Source of the DNA: Apoderus coryli
Taxonomy: Eukaryota > Arthropoda > Insecta > Coleoptera > Attelabidae
Length of the DNA: 64,000 bases
Reading direction: 5' to 3'
Assembly (NCBI GenBank): GCA_911728435.2
Contig: OU452204.1
Span: forward strand, 6,138,001-6,202,000
Numbering within the stretch: the stretch's first letter is position 1; each line of letters begins with the position of its first letter. The notes beneath the pieces were generated by a model, which ran no database searches, had not been told where the DNA came from, and saw only the letters and a program-made list of their open reading frames with translations. Positions 32,701 through 40,009 of the stretch are shown here, piece by piece. Made by a program: the position numbers and the translations under genes.

Positions 32701-34890
32701 ATTTAAATTTTAAAACTCAAATATATATAATATATGCCGTTGGTGCCTATAATTTTTGACTTACCATTGAGTATATAGATAGATAGAAATAAAAATAATA
32801 AAACTGTTAATTAATACTAAACAAACACACATAAACTAATTTACTGTACTAAATCTCTCCAAATGCCGGAACAAACAAGTTACGAAGAAGAACAACAATA
32901 AGTCGGCAACGCCAATCAATTACAACATAGAGCGTTAACGCAAAGTTTCTATAAATTACCTATCAAAAACTTAAAACTTCTATAGGTACCTACCTACATG
33001 TTGCGATTTAGGTTGTGGGACATGAAAATGTATTTACCCTTGCTCGGTCAAAGAATCAATTAAGGACATTAAAAGCCAATATTTTATACCGGAAATCATG
33101 CATTTTGATAGTAATAAAACTTCATAAATTGGTGACCAAAAAATCGGACCTAACAATAAGGAACTAGAACTTCTCATCAAGAATTGCTTATAAATTATTG
33201 GGTGTGATAATAGGAAATTAGCATCCTCGTCAGTCGCAGTGTCAGTTGCAGGTAATTGAAGTCACAGATTTTTTTTGAAAACAAATCATTTATTCTTTCT
33301 AACAAAATTTTTACAATACATTTTGAGTCCTCTAAACAGTGCTAAAAACACTGGTACCAAGGATACAACTAATAATGCCATACGCTACGAACTTCATAAG
33401 AAAAACAATAATGTAATTTAATCCTTACAATAGAAAAACAAAAAGAAAAACAAACCGAAAGTTGGGACAAAATATAGACAGATACAACACAATGCATGGT
33501 TGTTGTGCATGCAAGATTCATTTTTATATTCGATTAATAAACCAACCGAAAACCAACCTACCTACCTAGTGGTATATTTTTTGTATTTGATCATTTTAAT
33601 CAATGGAGATGGCAATTTTAATTATTTAATTTAAAACATGCATCAATATTTTACTCTAATCAGCTATAGGTACACATACACAACTTGAAAATCAAATATA
33701 AAATGTTTTTTTTTCAGGATGATCTACATTTTAATGACAATACTTATAGCAAACTAATAATCAATAAATTATTACAATTAGTATTAAGTATTGGTCTCGG
33801 ATTCAAGCAAAATATTACTCCATTGAAAAATAAGTTTGCTAATTAGCTATAAGTAGGCATACATATAGGTAACACTTAATTTTACAAAGTAATTAAAGAA
33901 AATCATTATATACCTATGCTTGTCTTGTTAATGAGTAAAAAAATACTAAAATATCGTTTTTTTTTATAACAAATTCCCATTTAATAGCTCCTTAACTACT
34001 TATAGGTATTATGGAAACCATGTTTGTATCGTTTAAAAGCACTAAAATAGGTATTATTGTCATGTTAATATTGATGAAGATTAATAGTCAAATTGGGAAC
34101 AATACCTAAATAAATTTCAGAAAAATTAAAAAAAAATTGTTCGTCTTCCTGCTTTTGAATACCTAGGTAGGTATAATGTTTGAATATTATTTTGCGATCT
34201 GTAATATTTCCATTACGATTGCTCTCCTTGTCACAATGTATTTTGGTCGTTTACAAAAAGAAAAACACATTAAATTCACGAAATAATCTTGCAGTCAAAT
34301 ACTTATAAGCTGGAATGGATATACAATTTAATTTGCAGAAAATAGGTCTAAGGATTCAAGAACCTACACTTAAGTAATGAAGAAGTCTTTAAATAACATC
34401 ATAACATGAGTACAAGGATTCAGTCTGTTGAACGAAAGAGAAATTATTTAAGATTCAAGGTCAAACAGTAACGTTAAAAACACGAATAAATTACCCAATG
34501 CAATAAAGCCCGGTGGCTACAATGAAAATTTATTAAAATGTACAAATGAGTATTTGCAATAATTGCTTAGAGTTAGCAAATTCAGTTATGATTCTTCTTG
34601 CTACTTCTGGATATACCTACTACTTTACTTTTAATTTTAATTTAATTTTAAATCATCGACGTATCGCGAGAAAAATATCTCTGAAGATTGCTATGTATAA
34701 GATTGTAAATTCCAAAAACTAACAGTATTTCCATTTAAACCCAGAAAATAAACGAACTTAATATATTTATGCCAATTTAAATATCATAAAATAGATAGGA
34801 CAAGAATGCATAAATCTGGAAGAGAATCTCAGAAAATAAATTGTGTTTTACCTGCGTATTCGGCGATGTTCTGTAACCAAACTGGGACAT
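11596..34890 (-). CDS. mirr: Iroquois-class homeobox gene, N-terminal exons (mirror-like)
   Basis: This is the only host protein gene I can support. Three minus-strand exons (34852-34890, 11824-12046, 11596-11729) join in phase to give 132 residues. The start MSQFGYRTSPNTQ is followed by a Ser/Pro/Thr-rich region and then RCCDTGRPIFTDP, GQSVCSCQYELL, GYQRLASAGVAGLPALSMYS and PEGMAAYFPALGADQAPFY. This Cys-containing segment is characteristic of insect Iroquois proteins. CCDTGRP, YPEGM-AY and ADQ-PFY fit mirror better than araucan/caupolican. Iroquois proteins are TALE-homeodomain nuclear transcription factors that pattern eye, wing, notum and ovary. The homeodomain (usually C-terminal to this segment) lies off the left edge. 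Intron 1 is 22.8 kb and transposon-filled; intron 2 is 94 bp. Assignment to the class is strong; mirr versus another Iroquois paralogue is an inference. Confidence 0.9.
11824..12046 (-). CDS. mirr: mirr-like exon 2
   Basis: 223 nt between a TTTTCAG acceptor and a GTACGT donor on the minus strand. It begins SAVSSGPSQSSSSSTPPPPS, continues Ser/Thr/Pro-rich, then gives the conserved QQQRCCDTGRPIFTDPITG and CSCQYELL. It enters in phase 0 after exon 1 and ends in phase 1, matching exon 3. Confidence 0.92.
12352..12600 (-). repeat. possible degenerate tRNA-derived (SINE-like) sequences
   Basis: On the minus strand two A-box-like words occur: TGGCGCAGTCGG (12577-12588) and TGGTGTAGTGG (12398-12408). 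Each is followed 41-48 nt later by a weak B-box-like word (AGTTTAGATCC and CCCAAAATTCC). The second also has an anticodon-arm-like AGGTCTTCTAACTT. Neither folds as a proper tRNA, so they are at best decayed tRNA-derived repeats. Confidence 0.25.
12601..14189. other. intron 1 DNA without recognisable feature
   Basis: I found no gene or repeat boundary. The short ORFs on both strands here have no family similarity that I can see. Confidence 0.4.
14733..15203 (+). other. intron-like interruption of the Crypton ORF
   Basis: It starts AAG/GTAATA and ends TCTTTTAG/GTT, matching spliceosomal donor and acceptor sites, and its removal restores the conserved protein across the gap. It contains two small palindromic repeats: 14848-14905 (repeated GTGTTACGTAATG and its inverse) and 15053-15187 (CACTCGCC core). 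Confidence 0.65.
15053..15187. repeat. dyad repeat with CACTCGCC core, copy 2
   Basis: Imperfect inverted arms (ATGCTCGAGACTATTGCC against GGGCAAACTAGTCTCTCGCA) flank TCACTCGCCGCTTCGCGGCTC. Outer ends include GTTATGTAATATACT. It resembles 15962-16082. Confidence 0.55.
15962..16082. repeat. dyad repeat with CACTCGCC core, copy 3
   Basis: AGTACGTAATACGTGTTGTAA and TTACAACACTAATTACGTA form inverted arms about a CACTCGCCGCTACGCG centre. It shares core and ends with copy 2, so this looks like a MITE-like family. Confidence 0.6.
16083..17469. other. intron 1 DNA; two hydrophobic minus-strand ORFs of unknown status
   Basis: Two overlapping minus-strand ORFs (16965-17150, 61 aa; 17132-17368, 78 aa) are partly hydrophobic, but they have no motif I recognise and no splice context. 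I treat them as chance ORFs. Confidence 0.35.
17470..17640 (+). pseudogene. mariner transposase C-terminal fragment
   Basis: The plus strand reads KVLFEQNHASAHFSLIAMLQ, a stop, then YEVLPHAPYFSDFVLTFFFL. This is the mariner signature around KVLFHQDNAPAHTS and LLPHPPYSPDLAPSDYFLFP, although the second catalytic aspartate and part of the third block are substituted. No other mariner portion is visible next to it. Confidence 0.7.
17757..17785 (-). repeat. hammerhead-core-like hairpin (degraded)
   Basis: On the minus strand CCGATGA is followed by a partly paired segment GACCCTTGCTAGGACC and then GAAACATGT. It differs from the consensus CTGATGA by one base and its stem has mismatches. Confidence 0.35.
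18025..18600 (+). pseudogene. RTE-type LINE, C-terminal part of the reverse transcriptase ORF
   Basis: The open frame at 18055-18537 encodes RLRVIRCYVWPVLLYGAETW, then FEMWTLRRLLKISYIEHISN, VSYLGHILRGPRYAIPKLIL and GRRGPGRKQHSWLRNIRDWC. This is the characteristic C-terminal region of RTE-clade LINE proteins downstream of the RT core. The catalytic RT domain itself is missing, so it is a 5'-truncated copy. Similarity in another frame continues to about 18600. Its GC content is higher than that of its neighbours, which suggests a fairly recent insertion. Confidence 0.85.
18666..18910. mobile_element. fold-back element with perfect 63-bp inverted repeats
   Basis: Bases 18666-18728 and 18848-18910 are exact reverse complements over 63 bp. 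A second inner dyad pairs ACCCATGTATGGGAAGAA (18732-18749) with 18810-18827. Nothing is coded inside. The perfect arms suggest recent insertion or gene conversion. No target duplication was identified, so the superfamily is unknown. Confidence 0.85.
18911..20309. other. intron 1 DNA; CGAGAC/GTCTCG cluster
   Basis: Between 19155 and 19216 the words CGAGAC and GTCTCG recur on both strands (for example TGTCTCGTCTCGTCTCGTGG). I see no gene in the remainder. Confidence 0.4.
20310..20580 (+). pseudogene. LINE reverse transcriptase fragment
   Basis: The plus strand reads PRGSILEPLLLGIYTSIL, then YTYADESKLKFKFYAEDIPN and LMLWSNTLYLKINPSKTKT. These align with the PQGSILGPLLF, YADDTQL and LKINPSKSKTL blocks of CR1/L2-like LINEs. 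The catalytic box is YADE instead of YADD. Only about 90 codons survive, with at least one stop. Confidence 0.75.
20636..20784. mobile_element. 149-bp MITE with hammerhead-like centre
   Basis: Terminal inverted repeats of 36 bp (20636-20671 and 20749-20784) match except at two central positions. They begin TTTATTTATAAATCAAAA and include GTCTGCTCCACAAAA. Between them lies CTGATGA (20691-20697), a perfect 5-bp stem GGAAT/ATTCC around a 5-nt loop, and GAAAC (20714-20718). The arm word GTCTGCTCCACA also occurs in the fold-back at 61031-61502. Confidence 0.75.
20691..20718 (+). repeat. hammerhead-core-like hairpin
   Basis: It matches the consensus conserved core exactly: CTGATGA, one base, a 5-bp perfect stem, then GAAAC followed by ATGT. 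The flanking stems needed for a complete ribozyme were not identified. Confidence 0.5.
20830..21280 (-). pseudogene. LINE reverse transcriptase fragment (CR1/Jockey-like)
   Basis: Read on the minus strand from about 21260, the sequence gives FYADGTQYYHSSFPSERHRV, corresponding to the RT catalytic box but with YADG. It then gives IRVIVENRVLKPVKCVKNIG and TNLRFKDHI from the thumb region. Stops and frameshifts are frequent. It lies next to and in the opposite direction from the RT fragment at 20310-20580, so these are two separate insertions or an inverted copy. Confidence 0.7.
21430..22090 (+). pseudogene. mariner-like transposase relic
   Basis: The plus strand encodes LTQQLQPIDHAQRREFD, then QRVTVDFGLDT, IGPYFFENEAGQVVTVTSAR and RDMITQFFLPKLDNIDFQ. 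It continues RSCDLTPLDLFLWGY, where D and the LFLWG block mark the last catalytic site. It ends with MRALKEEIQRCINEIQPQLC (frame of 21933-22148). Frameshifts near 21900 and several stops disrupt it. It belongs to the same lineage as the relics at 5690-6149 and 58110-58825. Confidence 0.82.
22091..23370. other. intron 1 DNA; 87-bp dyad
   Basis: At 23142-23228 the arms TTTTGGTAATATACGTTTAT and its inverse (24 of 25 bp paired) flank a 37-bp spacer, so this may be a tiny MITE. ATACAGGGTGTTTC near 22826 resembles ends of some insect transposons. No gene is seen. Confidence 0.45.
23371..23860 (-). pseudogene. BEL/Pao LTR-retrotransposon pol relic, internally deleted
   Basis: The minus strand from about 23860 contains SLITFWQIEDCNIVSKK, and in another frame DNTGRFVVMLPLKENF, typical of the region between protease and reverse transcriptase in BEL/Pao elements. 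It then jumps to integrase: VTSLTSEAFLACFKRFIGRR and MFSDNGKTFVGANSEMKK, the latter holding an integrase catalytic aspartate. The reverse transcriptase and RNase H are missing between. Downstream of the integrase piece the similarity fades. It is inactive, with frameshifts. Confidence 0.78.
23401..23430 (+). repeat. hammerhead-core-like hairpin (variant)
   Basis: CTGAAGA, one base, stem GGTGAT/ATCGCC (six pairs including one G-U) around a 5-nt loop, then AAAAC. Both core blocks differ from consensus by one base, so it would not be expected to cleave. Confidence 0.35.
23763..23983. repeat. head-to-head inverted duplication of BEL/Pao sequence
   Basis: Arms 23763-23855 and 23879-23983 are inverted copies with only a 23-bp spacer. 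The plus-strand arm encodes the same block (SLIKFWQIEDCSIVSKK) as the minus-strand arm and carries about 12 extra bases (a GAATCAATCAAT-type slippage). Confidence 0.8.
23984..26429. other. intron 1 DNA; hairpin and diverged tandem segment
   Basis: The minus strand at 25734-25759 carries CTGAAGA, stem GCCAC/GTGGT and GAAAC. Near 25790-25960 the words TGTAAAATATGT and AATTTTAAT recur about 110 bp apart, as in a diverged tandem duplication. No gene is seen. Confidence 0.45.
26430..26925 (+). pseudogene. LINE C-terminus and 3' UTR fragment
   Basis: The start of the plus-strand frame at 26371-26817 contains FYFPPWRTNIGAQSAVCFMC, which resembles the C-terminal segment after the RT thumb in CR1/Jockey-like LINEs. 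The rest of that ORF is hydrophobic only because it reads through T-rich 3' UTR. The end (CCTGTTGGAAGTAAAAATC, then CTGATTATTATTT near 26884-26920) looks like a LINE 3' terminus with an ATT-type tail. Confidence 0.5.
26955..27131 (-). other. 58-codon ORF of unknown status
   Basis: An ATG-started minus-strand ORF begins MQFIMQNNEKYSNNDFFSSS and continues WSVIDNDDDASVSEYFQAYP. It is acidic and Asn/Ser-rich. The word AAAAG/GTACGC inside it could act as a splice donor, so it might be a first exon. No family is recognised. It may be chance in intron DNA. Confidence 0.25.
27132..28480. other. intron 1 DNA without recognisable feature
   Basis: AT-rich sequence with no supported gene or repeat boundary. 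Confidence 0.45.
28481..29140 (+). pseudogene. mariner-like transposase relic, strongly decayed
   Basis: The plus strand near 28790-28870 gives IICTDESKFTMEGIFNRFAI, which corresponds to the first catalytic block (TDESKFTNxGxFNR) of a mariner-like lineage. In another frame 28960-29110 gives QLNGTTAHCQVSQELYRTFE and then TLTALDWDLWKTIKELF, parallel to QQDGAxAHTAR and SPDLTPLDFFLWG. The second and third catalytic positions are mutated. Stops are numerous. Confidence 0.6.
29212..29935. mobile_element. palindromic (inverted-duplicated) mariner element
   Basis: It is bounded by TA on both sides (29210-29211 and 29936-29937). The terminal inverted repeats begin CGAGGCATGTTTTTTAA. The first about 290 bp and last about 285 bp are inverted copies of the same transposase 3' end. 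The right arm on the plus strand reads AQWLTSQAAEFYEEGIQKLV and ends KCLNIHGNYVEK before a stop. The centre (29505-29650, minus strand) encodes TGDGTWVDYVTPEPK, where TGDETW is expected, and IMCTVFWDRKGVLL. So the normal N-terminal half is replaced by an inverted second copy of the C-terminal half. Confidence 0.88.
29938..31084. other. intron 1 DNA without recognisable feature
   Basis: A 130-codon plus-strand ORF at 29928-30320 starts inside the mariner TIR and shows no domain or compositional sign of coding. Nothing else was seen. Confidence 0.45.
31085..31430 (-). pseudogene. transposase helix-turn-helix fragment (mariner-like)
   Basis: The minus strand encodes YPQRRSYTKNVCIRLANRLR, then TSGSIQRPFQRRSCAGHLEI and VNPHASIKEMVQAL. 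This pattern of a YP-x-R box followed by RLRxTGSI and a NPHxSIRE helix is typical of the N-terminal DNA-binding region of some mariner-like transposons. No catalytic part follows on the same strand. Confidence 0.6.
31431..34776. other. intron 1 DNA without recognisable feature
   Basis: 3.3 kb of AT-rich sequence with scattered CCTACC/GGTAGG words (for example TATAGGTACCTACCTACATG near 32983). I cannot support any gene or element. Confidence 0.5.
34852..34890 (-). CDS. mirr: mirr-like exon 1 (13 codons)
   Basis: The start ATG at 34888-34890 has A at -3 (CACACAATGTCC). The exon encodes MSQFGYRTSPNTQ and ends CAG/GTAAAA, a good donor in phase 0, which matches the acceptor of exon 2. An in-frame stop lies upstream and no other in-frame ATG intervenes. 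The short N-terminus with FGY is typical of Iroquois proteins. The very short exon is the least certain part of the model. Confidence 0.72.
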
Positions 34891-34915
34891 TGTGTGTCCC
34901 AGTTCCTTGTGGCAC

Positions 34916-34981
34916 TCACTGAGTCGTCGTGATAGCAACAACAGAGCCAGAGGTAGCAATACTATCAGTAGCAAGTGGCAT
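34916..34981 (-). promoter_or_regulatory. upstream ORF in the mirr-like 5' leader
   Basis: A 21-codon ORF starting MPLATDSIATSGSVV ends with TGA 25 nt before the exon 1 start codon. It is out of frame with it. If the leader is unspliced here it could reduce translation of the main ORF. Its use is inferred. Confidence 0.45.
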
Positions 34982-35960
34982 GGCTCCAAGAAAACTACAC
35001 GTCAATTCTATGAGGTGTCAAATCACACACATTATAAATACTTAATCAACACTCATATATTGTTAAATCACAAAAAAATCAAAATATTTAAATGAAATAT
35101 CACTAAAGTTGTCCAATGTCACACACTTTTCACGACGCGCGATTTAATTTTTAGTCCAACCGCAATAACAGTTATTAGGTAATTTGTTCTGTTTTGTATG
35201 TGTACGATTGATAAAAATTCGCTTACTGTCCCAGGTGCCACCGAATGCCTAGCGCACGACGTGGTCTTCTTTTACCCGAAAATTTTTACGACGCGCACAA
35301 GCAGGGGGTGGAGCGCAACTCCCGAGTTTTTTCCTTTCTTTCCTTCTCTATCAATCTGTCTCTGTCTATTTTACGCACACACTGAACTCCGCAATCAACA
35401 TAGTACACAACAAAACACAAAACGAGTTTAGGGGTAGGCGAGGGGAGGTTTTTTACCACCACAAGACGGAGATAGAATATGGAAAAGGAGTGATAACTAA
35501 CTAAAATAGTAATAGCTATGTCTCTCTGTTACGAGTTGTGAGTTGTATCACTACTACTACTCGGTGTTGTCGGGGAGTTTTCTTTTAGCGATGTCTGCTC
35601 TTCTTCTTCTTCTACGTTGCCCGACAAATTGTCGCGGATAGAAAACACACAACAAACGCGCAGTAGTCGAACGCAATATAATAAAACAACGGAATTGAAA
35701 AAAGTGAAGAAAATAATAATAAAAAAATGAGAGACAAAGAGCAAGATAGAACGAGATTGGGAAAAAGGAAAGAAAACATCGACAAACGTTGGATATCGCG
35801 CGGCGGTTTTAAGTGGGGTGATATCGTTTGCTTCTCTTTCTCGTTAAGCAGTCTTTTTACTATGTTTGTGTGCGACATTCACTGTATATCCCCACTTTAT
35901 GGAAAAATCATTGCCCTACTTCTTTTTTCGCTGGCAGCTCCCCTATGACTGTGTTGCCAC
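34982..35960 (-). promoter_or_regulatory. probable 5' leader and promoter region of the mirr-like gene
   Basis: The sequence just upstream of exon 1 is less AT-rich than the introns. It has CT/GA-rich tracts (TCTGTCTCTGTCTATTTT near 35348, GTCTCTCTG near 35520, and the minus-strand GA-rich 35580-35620), CG-containing words (CGCGCGGCGGTTTT near 35796) and a TATTTATAA word on the minus strand near 35033. GA tracts are common in insect developmental promoters. The transcription start cannot be fixed from sequence. Confidence 0.45.
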
Positions 35961-37275
35961 ATTTCTTTTACATTTTCCCCAGTGTTTTTTTTTTTTTTCA
36001 AATGTACGTATCTTAATTAAATCGAATTATTATAGTTAATGTTTAGCTAATTGATATATGAGAAAATATGTTATATTTGACATATTTCGAACCAATACAT
36101 TAAAGTGCATTAATGTTAAAATAGCTATTCAAATATTGAACATAAGAAATCTAATTCTGAAATTTCTTTAATCAGATTTAACACTAATATATGTCAATAC
36201 TTACAAAGATTTAAACTGTTTATTGCTGACGATACCTATGATTCAACATTGCTAATAATTTGTTTAAACTATTGCAGTTTTAATCACAAATTATGTTAGC
36301 AAAATTGTGGAAATTCAAAAAATTAATTATCTGCAATTCGGTAGCAGTTTTATAACAACCTTAATTCAAAACTATTAATACCTACATTAGTTATAGCTAA
36401 TTAATATTCACTTAGATGATTCTCGAAAAAACCTATTTTCAATTTTAAGTTATTCCCTATATTAGTTCTAGTTTAGAAATTAGTAAATAACATCTAAAAC
36501 TCATTTAATGCATGTACGGATATTGTATATTTTACGCATGCTGCTAATGATTGCAAGGGTGGTAAGTAGATTACATCGTTCTTAAAGTCCTATTTATTCT
36601 ACTTTTAACATTTGGATGATCGCATTCCAGCTCAGAAGCGTATAGGTCTTGAGTATTGAAATGCAAAATATTTAGATTCATTTATTAAAGGAAATAAAAT
36701 ATCAACTTACTCTTTATGAGACAATGTAAATGTTTGAAATTTCATTGAGTAAAGTTAAAATATTATATTCAATAGCAAATCAAATTTATGAACTTTAGTT
36801 AAGTAATTAATTCATCAGGCAGCTCTTTAGTTATTCTCATATCGTCTCTGATGCTGCATCTTATTATTCATTTGAATATAATAATGATATTCCTTTGAAT
36901 TAAGCTTATCTCGTTTATAAATGCTCATCTGAAAGATTACGGGCCGTTTCGTTGATCCACAACCTCATCAGTGGTGATCGGCACGCAGTGTGACCCAAAT
37001 TTTCCACATTTACGAAGAGCTTATACTAGCACGAGAGTTGAAAGTCCTTATGTTCAGCTAAATGAGAGATTTTTGTAATTAATAAAAGTATAAATTAAGT
37101 TTTGTCATCTAAAAATTAGTCAATACACCATTATTTCGCCAAATAAATTTTGCATGTAATACCTAAAATATTTAATAAATAGAACTGTTCACTAAATTAA
37201 TTTAGAACAAACTTAAAAACTGATACAATTGATATAAAATGTATACTAAATAAAACTATAACTGATATGATATAT
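35961..37275. other. upstream DNA with hammerhead-core-like hairpin
   Basis: The minus strand at 36946-36971 carries CTGATGA, G, stem GTTG/CAAC with a 5-nt loop, then GAAAC. All conserved core bases are present and a small ACG/CGT hairpin (ACGGCCCGT) follows. It lies on the mirr strand about 2.05 kb upstream of the start codon. No gene is seen in the stretch. Confidence 0.5.
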
Positions 37276-37500
37276 TTCATGCGAATATTTCATCCATATG
37301 GCAACAACGGCCGTAGACCGCATTTGTTTTTTCCCCTACAGGCGGTTTAGAGTGTTTTGAAGTGTTCTGGTAACGGGTGCCGCCCGACCCCGCCCACCGA
37401 ACGACGGCCAATAGCGATAGTGTGATGCATCGGCAAAGAAGCGTGTCATGCCGTGTTCGCACCTTGTGTGACATAACTACTTGCAATGTTGCCGATAACG
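37276..37500. promoter_or_regulatory. GC-rich block upstream of mirr, candidate regulatory element
   Basis: A compact GC-rich island in AT-rich surroundings, with GGTGCCGCCCGACCCCGCCC, a CCAAT word (GGCCAATAGCGATAG) and GATAACGATAG. Short ORFs across it look like by-products of composition. Function is an inference from composition and its position 2.4 kb upstream of the first exon. Confidence 0.35.
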
Positions 37501-39085
37501 ATAGAAAATATTTGATATTAAAACTTGTTTATTAAAATATGTATAATAATACGTTAAAATTAATTATTTAGAATAGCAGAAAGATATACATAAAAATATT
37601 TTGGTCTAAGGGTAGTAGTATTGTGAAATTACAAAATAACAGTAAAGTTTTCATAACCGCATGTTATGTAGGTATATGGAAGTTCTAGGAAATCTCAACT
37701 TTTAATTAGTTAAGAGCATAAGGCATGAATTGTTAGTTCTGAGACCAGTTAGATTTAAAATTAAATTAAATTAATGTGTTCTACAATATTCATTGCGAAT
37801 TGCAGACGATTTTTTAGTTTACAAAAAAATCCTGTTTAAGAGAAATATTTAAACTTTTTTTTAATTCAAAATGTAAACTAAACATTGCAATTCCTCATCA
37901 CCTAGTAACAGAATGCGCGCTATCAGAAGCCAACGCAAAGAACACTTGGAGTATGAAATCGTGCAAGATAAAGAGAGTGTTGTCCCTGAAACCAGCCAAG
38001 CTACTGGAGTTCATACGAGTTCTAGAATTTGATAGACAGTTGTAAATTGAAACACAATTCAAGTAACTCAAGATAATAGACCATCAGGCTAATTTTAATC
38101 GGTATCTTAAACATTACAATGTTTAATCATTTCCTGCGTCATATTTATACCATCTAACGGTTCGCTGATCATCCTGTCGGCTTCGCCAAAGGATCTTTGC
38201 TTGTATGCGTTTAAATTGCAACTCAAAAACTATCGTTTCTATAAGTTTAGTTGGCTGTGGAAGTTTTCTGTCCAAAATTCATATTCAGAAATATTTAGAT
38301 CTTTCTAAGTGTGGCTAGTTCATAAAAGTCTCAGAAATCTATGCTTGAAATCAAAAAGTGTATACAAGTTAGAACCAAAAATGAAAATACCTACTTCTAT
38401 GTTTTAGTTGACCGAAAAAATATTTTCAACTACAGTTTGTATTAGAATAATTCAATTAACTAAAAGTATAGCTTCAGCTTTGAATCTATTGCTAAACTGA
38501 GTCCAAAGTGTGGCAACATGGCAAGAACATTCATATAATCATCACAGTGGCATCTCTTGTATACAAACCGACCGAACATAGTGTTTTTTTTTTATAATGT
38601 AGCATGGTAGTAGTGGATATATTTTTTTGAAGACAAGAGGGATGGGTAAATGAGGGGTGGGAACGTTTACTACTCGATGCACACAGTCACACACGGCTTC
38701 TGACACTTCTTGTTATTAGGTATAGATATCTTGCTTGCCATTTCTGGTTGATTGCCAATTGCCATTAAGTGTAAATATATTTACTTAGATAATCTGATTT
38801 GGTGTAATAAAAGCGAGATCGATTTTCAGCTTAGTTTTTTGTTAGATTTCAAGAATATCTACTCTATTATAGCATCATCTGCTTTCCAGTTTGATTAGAT
38901 TTTTCTATGATATATTACTTATTGAGAGAATAAAGTTTATAAATAATGAAAGTTGAAAGACATTTAAGATTGAATTAATAATTTAAAAATTGAAAAATAG
39001 ATACTAGGAGGTCATGTATCGATGTATTTTCCTATTCCAGTAAGTCTGTGTTTCGACTCTACCTACCAGCGAGGATTATCATAAG
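37501..39085. other. upstream DNA without recognisable feature
   Basis: AT-rich sequence. I found no gene or repeat I can support. Confidence 0.45.
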
Positions 39086-39088
39086 TTA

Positions 39089-39592
39089 AGGCGGACTTCC
39101 CTTCGAGCGACTGTAGCTGGCGATAGTCGCTATGGGTATGTTATCTTCCCAACGTTTGCGACGATTAAATTTCCCGCGTGTACCGGTAATTTTACTTCAG
39201 TTGTTCGTTCGTTCGTTCTGGGGCTGTGTAGTGGTTTTCACAAATTTTTGGGATGAGTTTAACGCGCAAACTACTTGCGGCCTATATGCTGTACGAAGAG
39301 ACAGAAGATGATGACATACTTCATATGTGTAGCACACAACTAAATGAGGTCCATCCGATTTACATCACAAGACAAGCATTATCCTTTACAACTTGATCCT
39401 TATATAAAGGACAATGCAAATTAAGGAGGGAGGGATGTTTAGCCACTGCCTCGATCAATTCAATTTTATCTTGTGAACACATAGCGAACTTACATTAAAA
39501 ACCAAACGAAACTAACCAATACTCGCTATATTTGTCGCCGGCGGCTGTCGCTGAGCGATCGTCGCAACAGTCGCCCGGAGGGAAGTCCACCT
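39089..39592. mobile_element. non-autonomous PIF/Harbinger element (504 bp)
   Basis: The ends AGGCGGACTTCCCTTCGAGC and its inverse (GGGAAGTCCACCT) form terminal inverted repeats. The element is flanked by TTA on both sides (39086-39088 and 39593-39595), the target duplication expected for PIF/Harbinger. A plus-strand start at 39253 encodes MSLTRKLLAAYMLYEETEDD, an acidic N-terminus of the kind seen in Harbinger transposases, and then the frame breaks. The catalytic region is absent. Confidence 0.8.
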
Positions 39593-40009
39593 TTAGGTAC
39601 TGACAAAATGAATCGCTCGGTTTGTCGAATACGTTTCTATAAGTTGCAGACTCATTTCTTAGTTTATATCTGTGACATAAGCAACCCAACTCCTTACTGG
39701 CGTTTTGCAGACGTTATTTTGTTTTTATCTGTAATATGGATGATGTATATACACACTTTGCACGACACGACGCGATTAAATTAATATTAGATGTTTTTGT
39801 AATGTATTATAGTTTAATCAGAGAAACTTGGAGAAAAATTAATCAACTTAGCTTACATAATATGCCTAATTGTTTTGAATAAGCTATAGGGACAGACGAA
39901 AATAGCCTCTTAGTTTAATTTGTCATTGTTCAGTTCACTTTGCATTTTTTTTGTGTTTAGGTCTTTATCTCGCTCCTCAGTGGACGAGGATATGATAAAA
40001 TTTGACGCT

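Noticed and set aside
34777..34989. A 70-codon minus ORF with a hydrophobic leucine-rich start, apparently extending the mirr-like protein
   Set aside because: It has no ATG at its start (the first codon is TTG), and a hydrophobic anchor does not fit a homeodomain factor. The in-frame ATG at 34890 gives the expected Iroquois-like N-terminus, and the part below 34852 is intron.
35529..35948. Overlapping ORFs on both strands upstream of mirr
   Set aside because: They follow the GA/CT-rich composition of the promoter region and show no family similarity.
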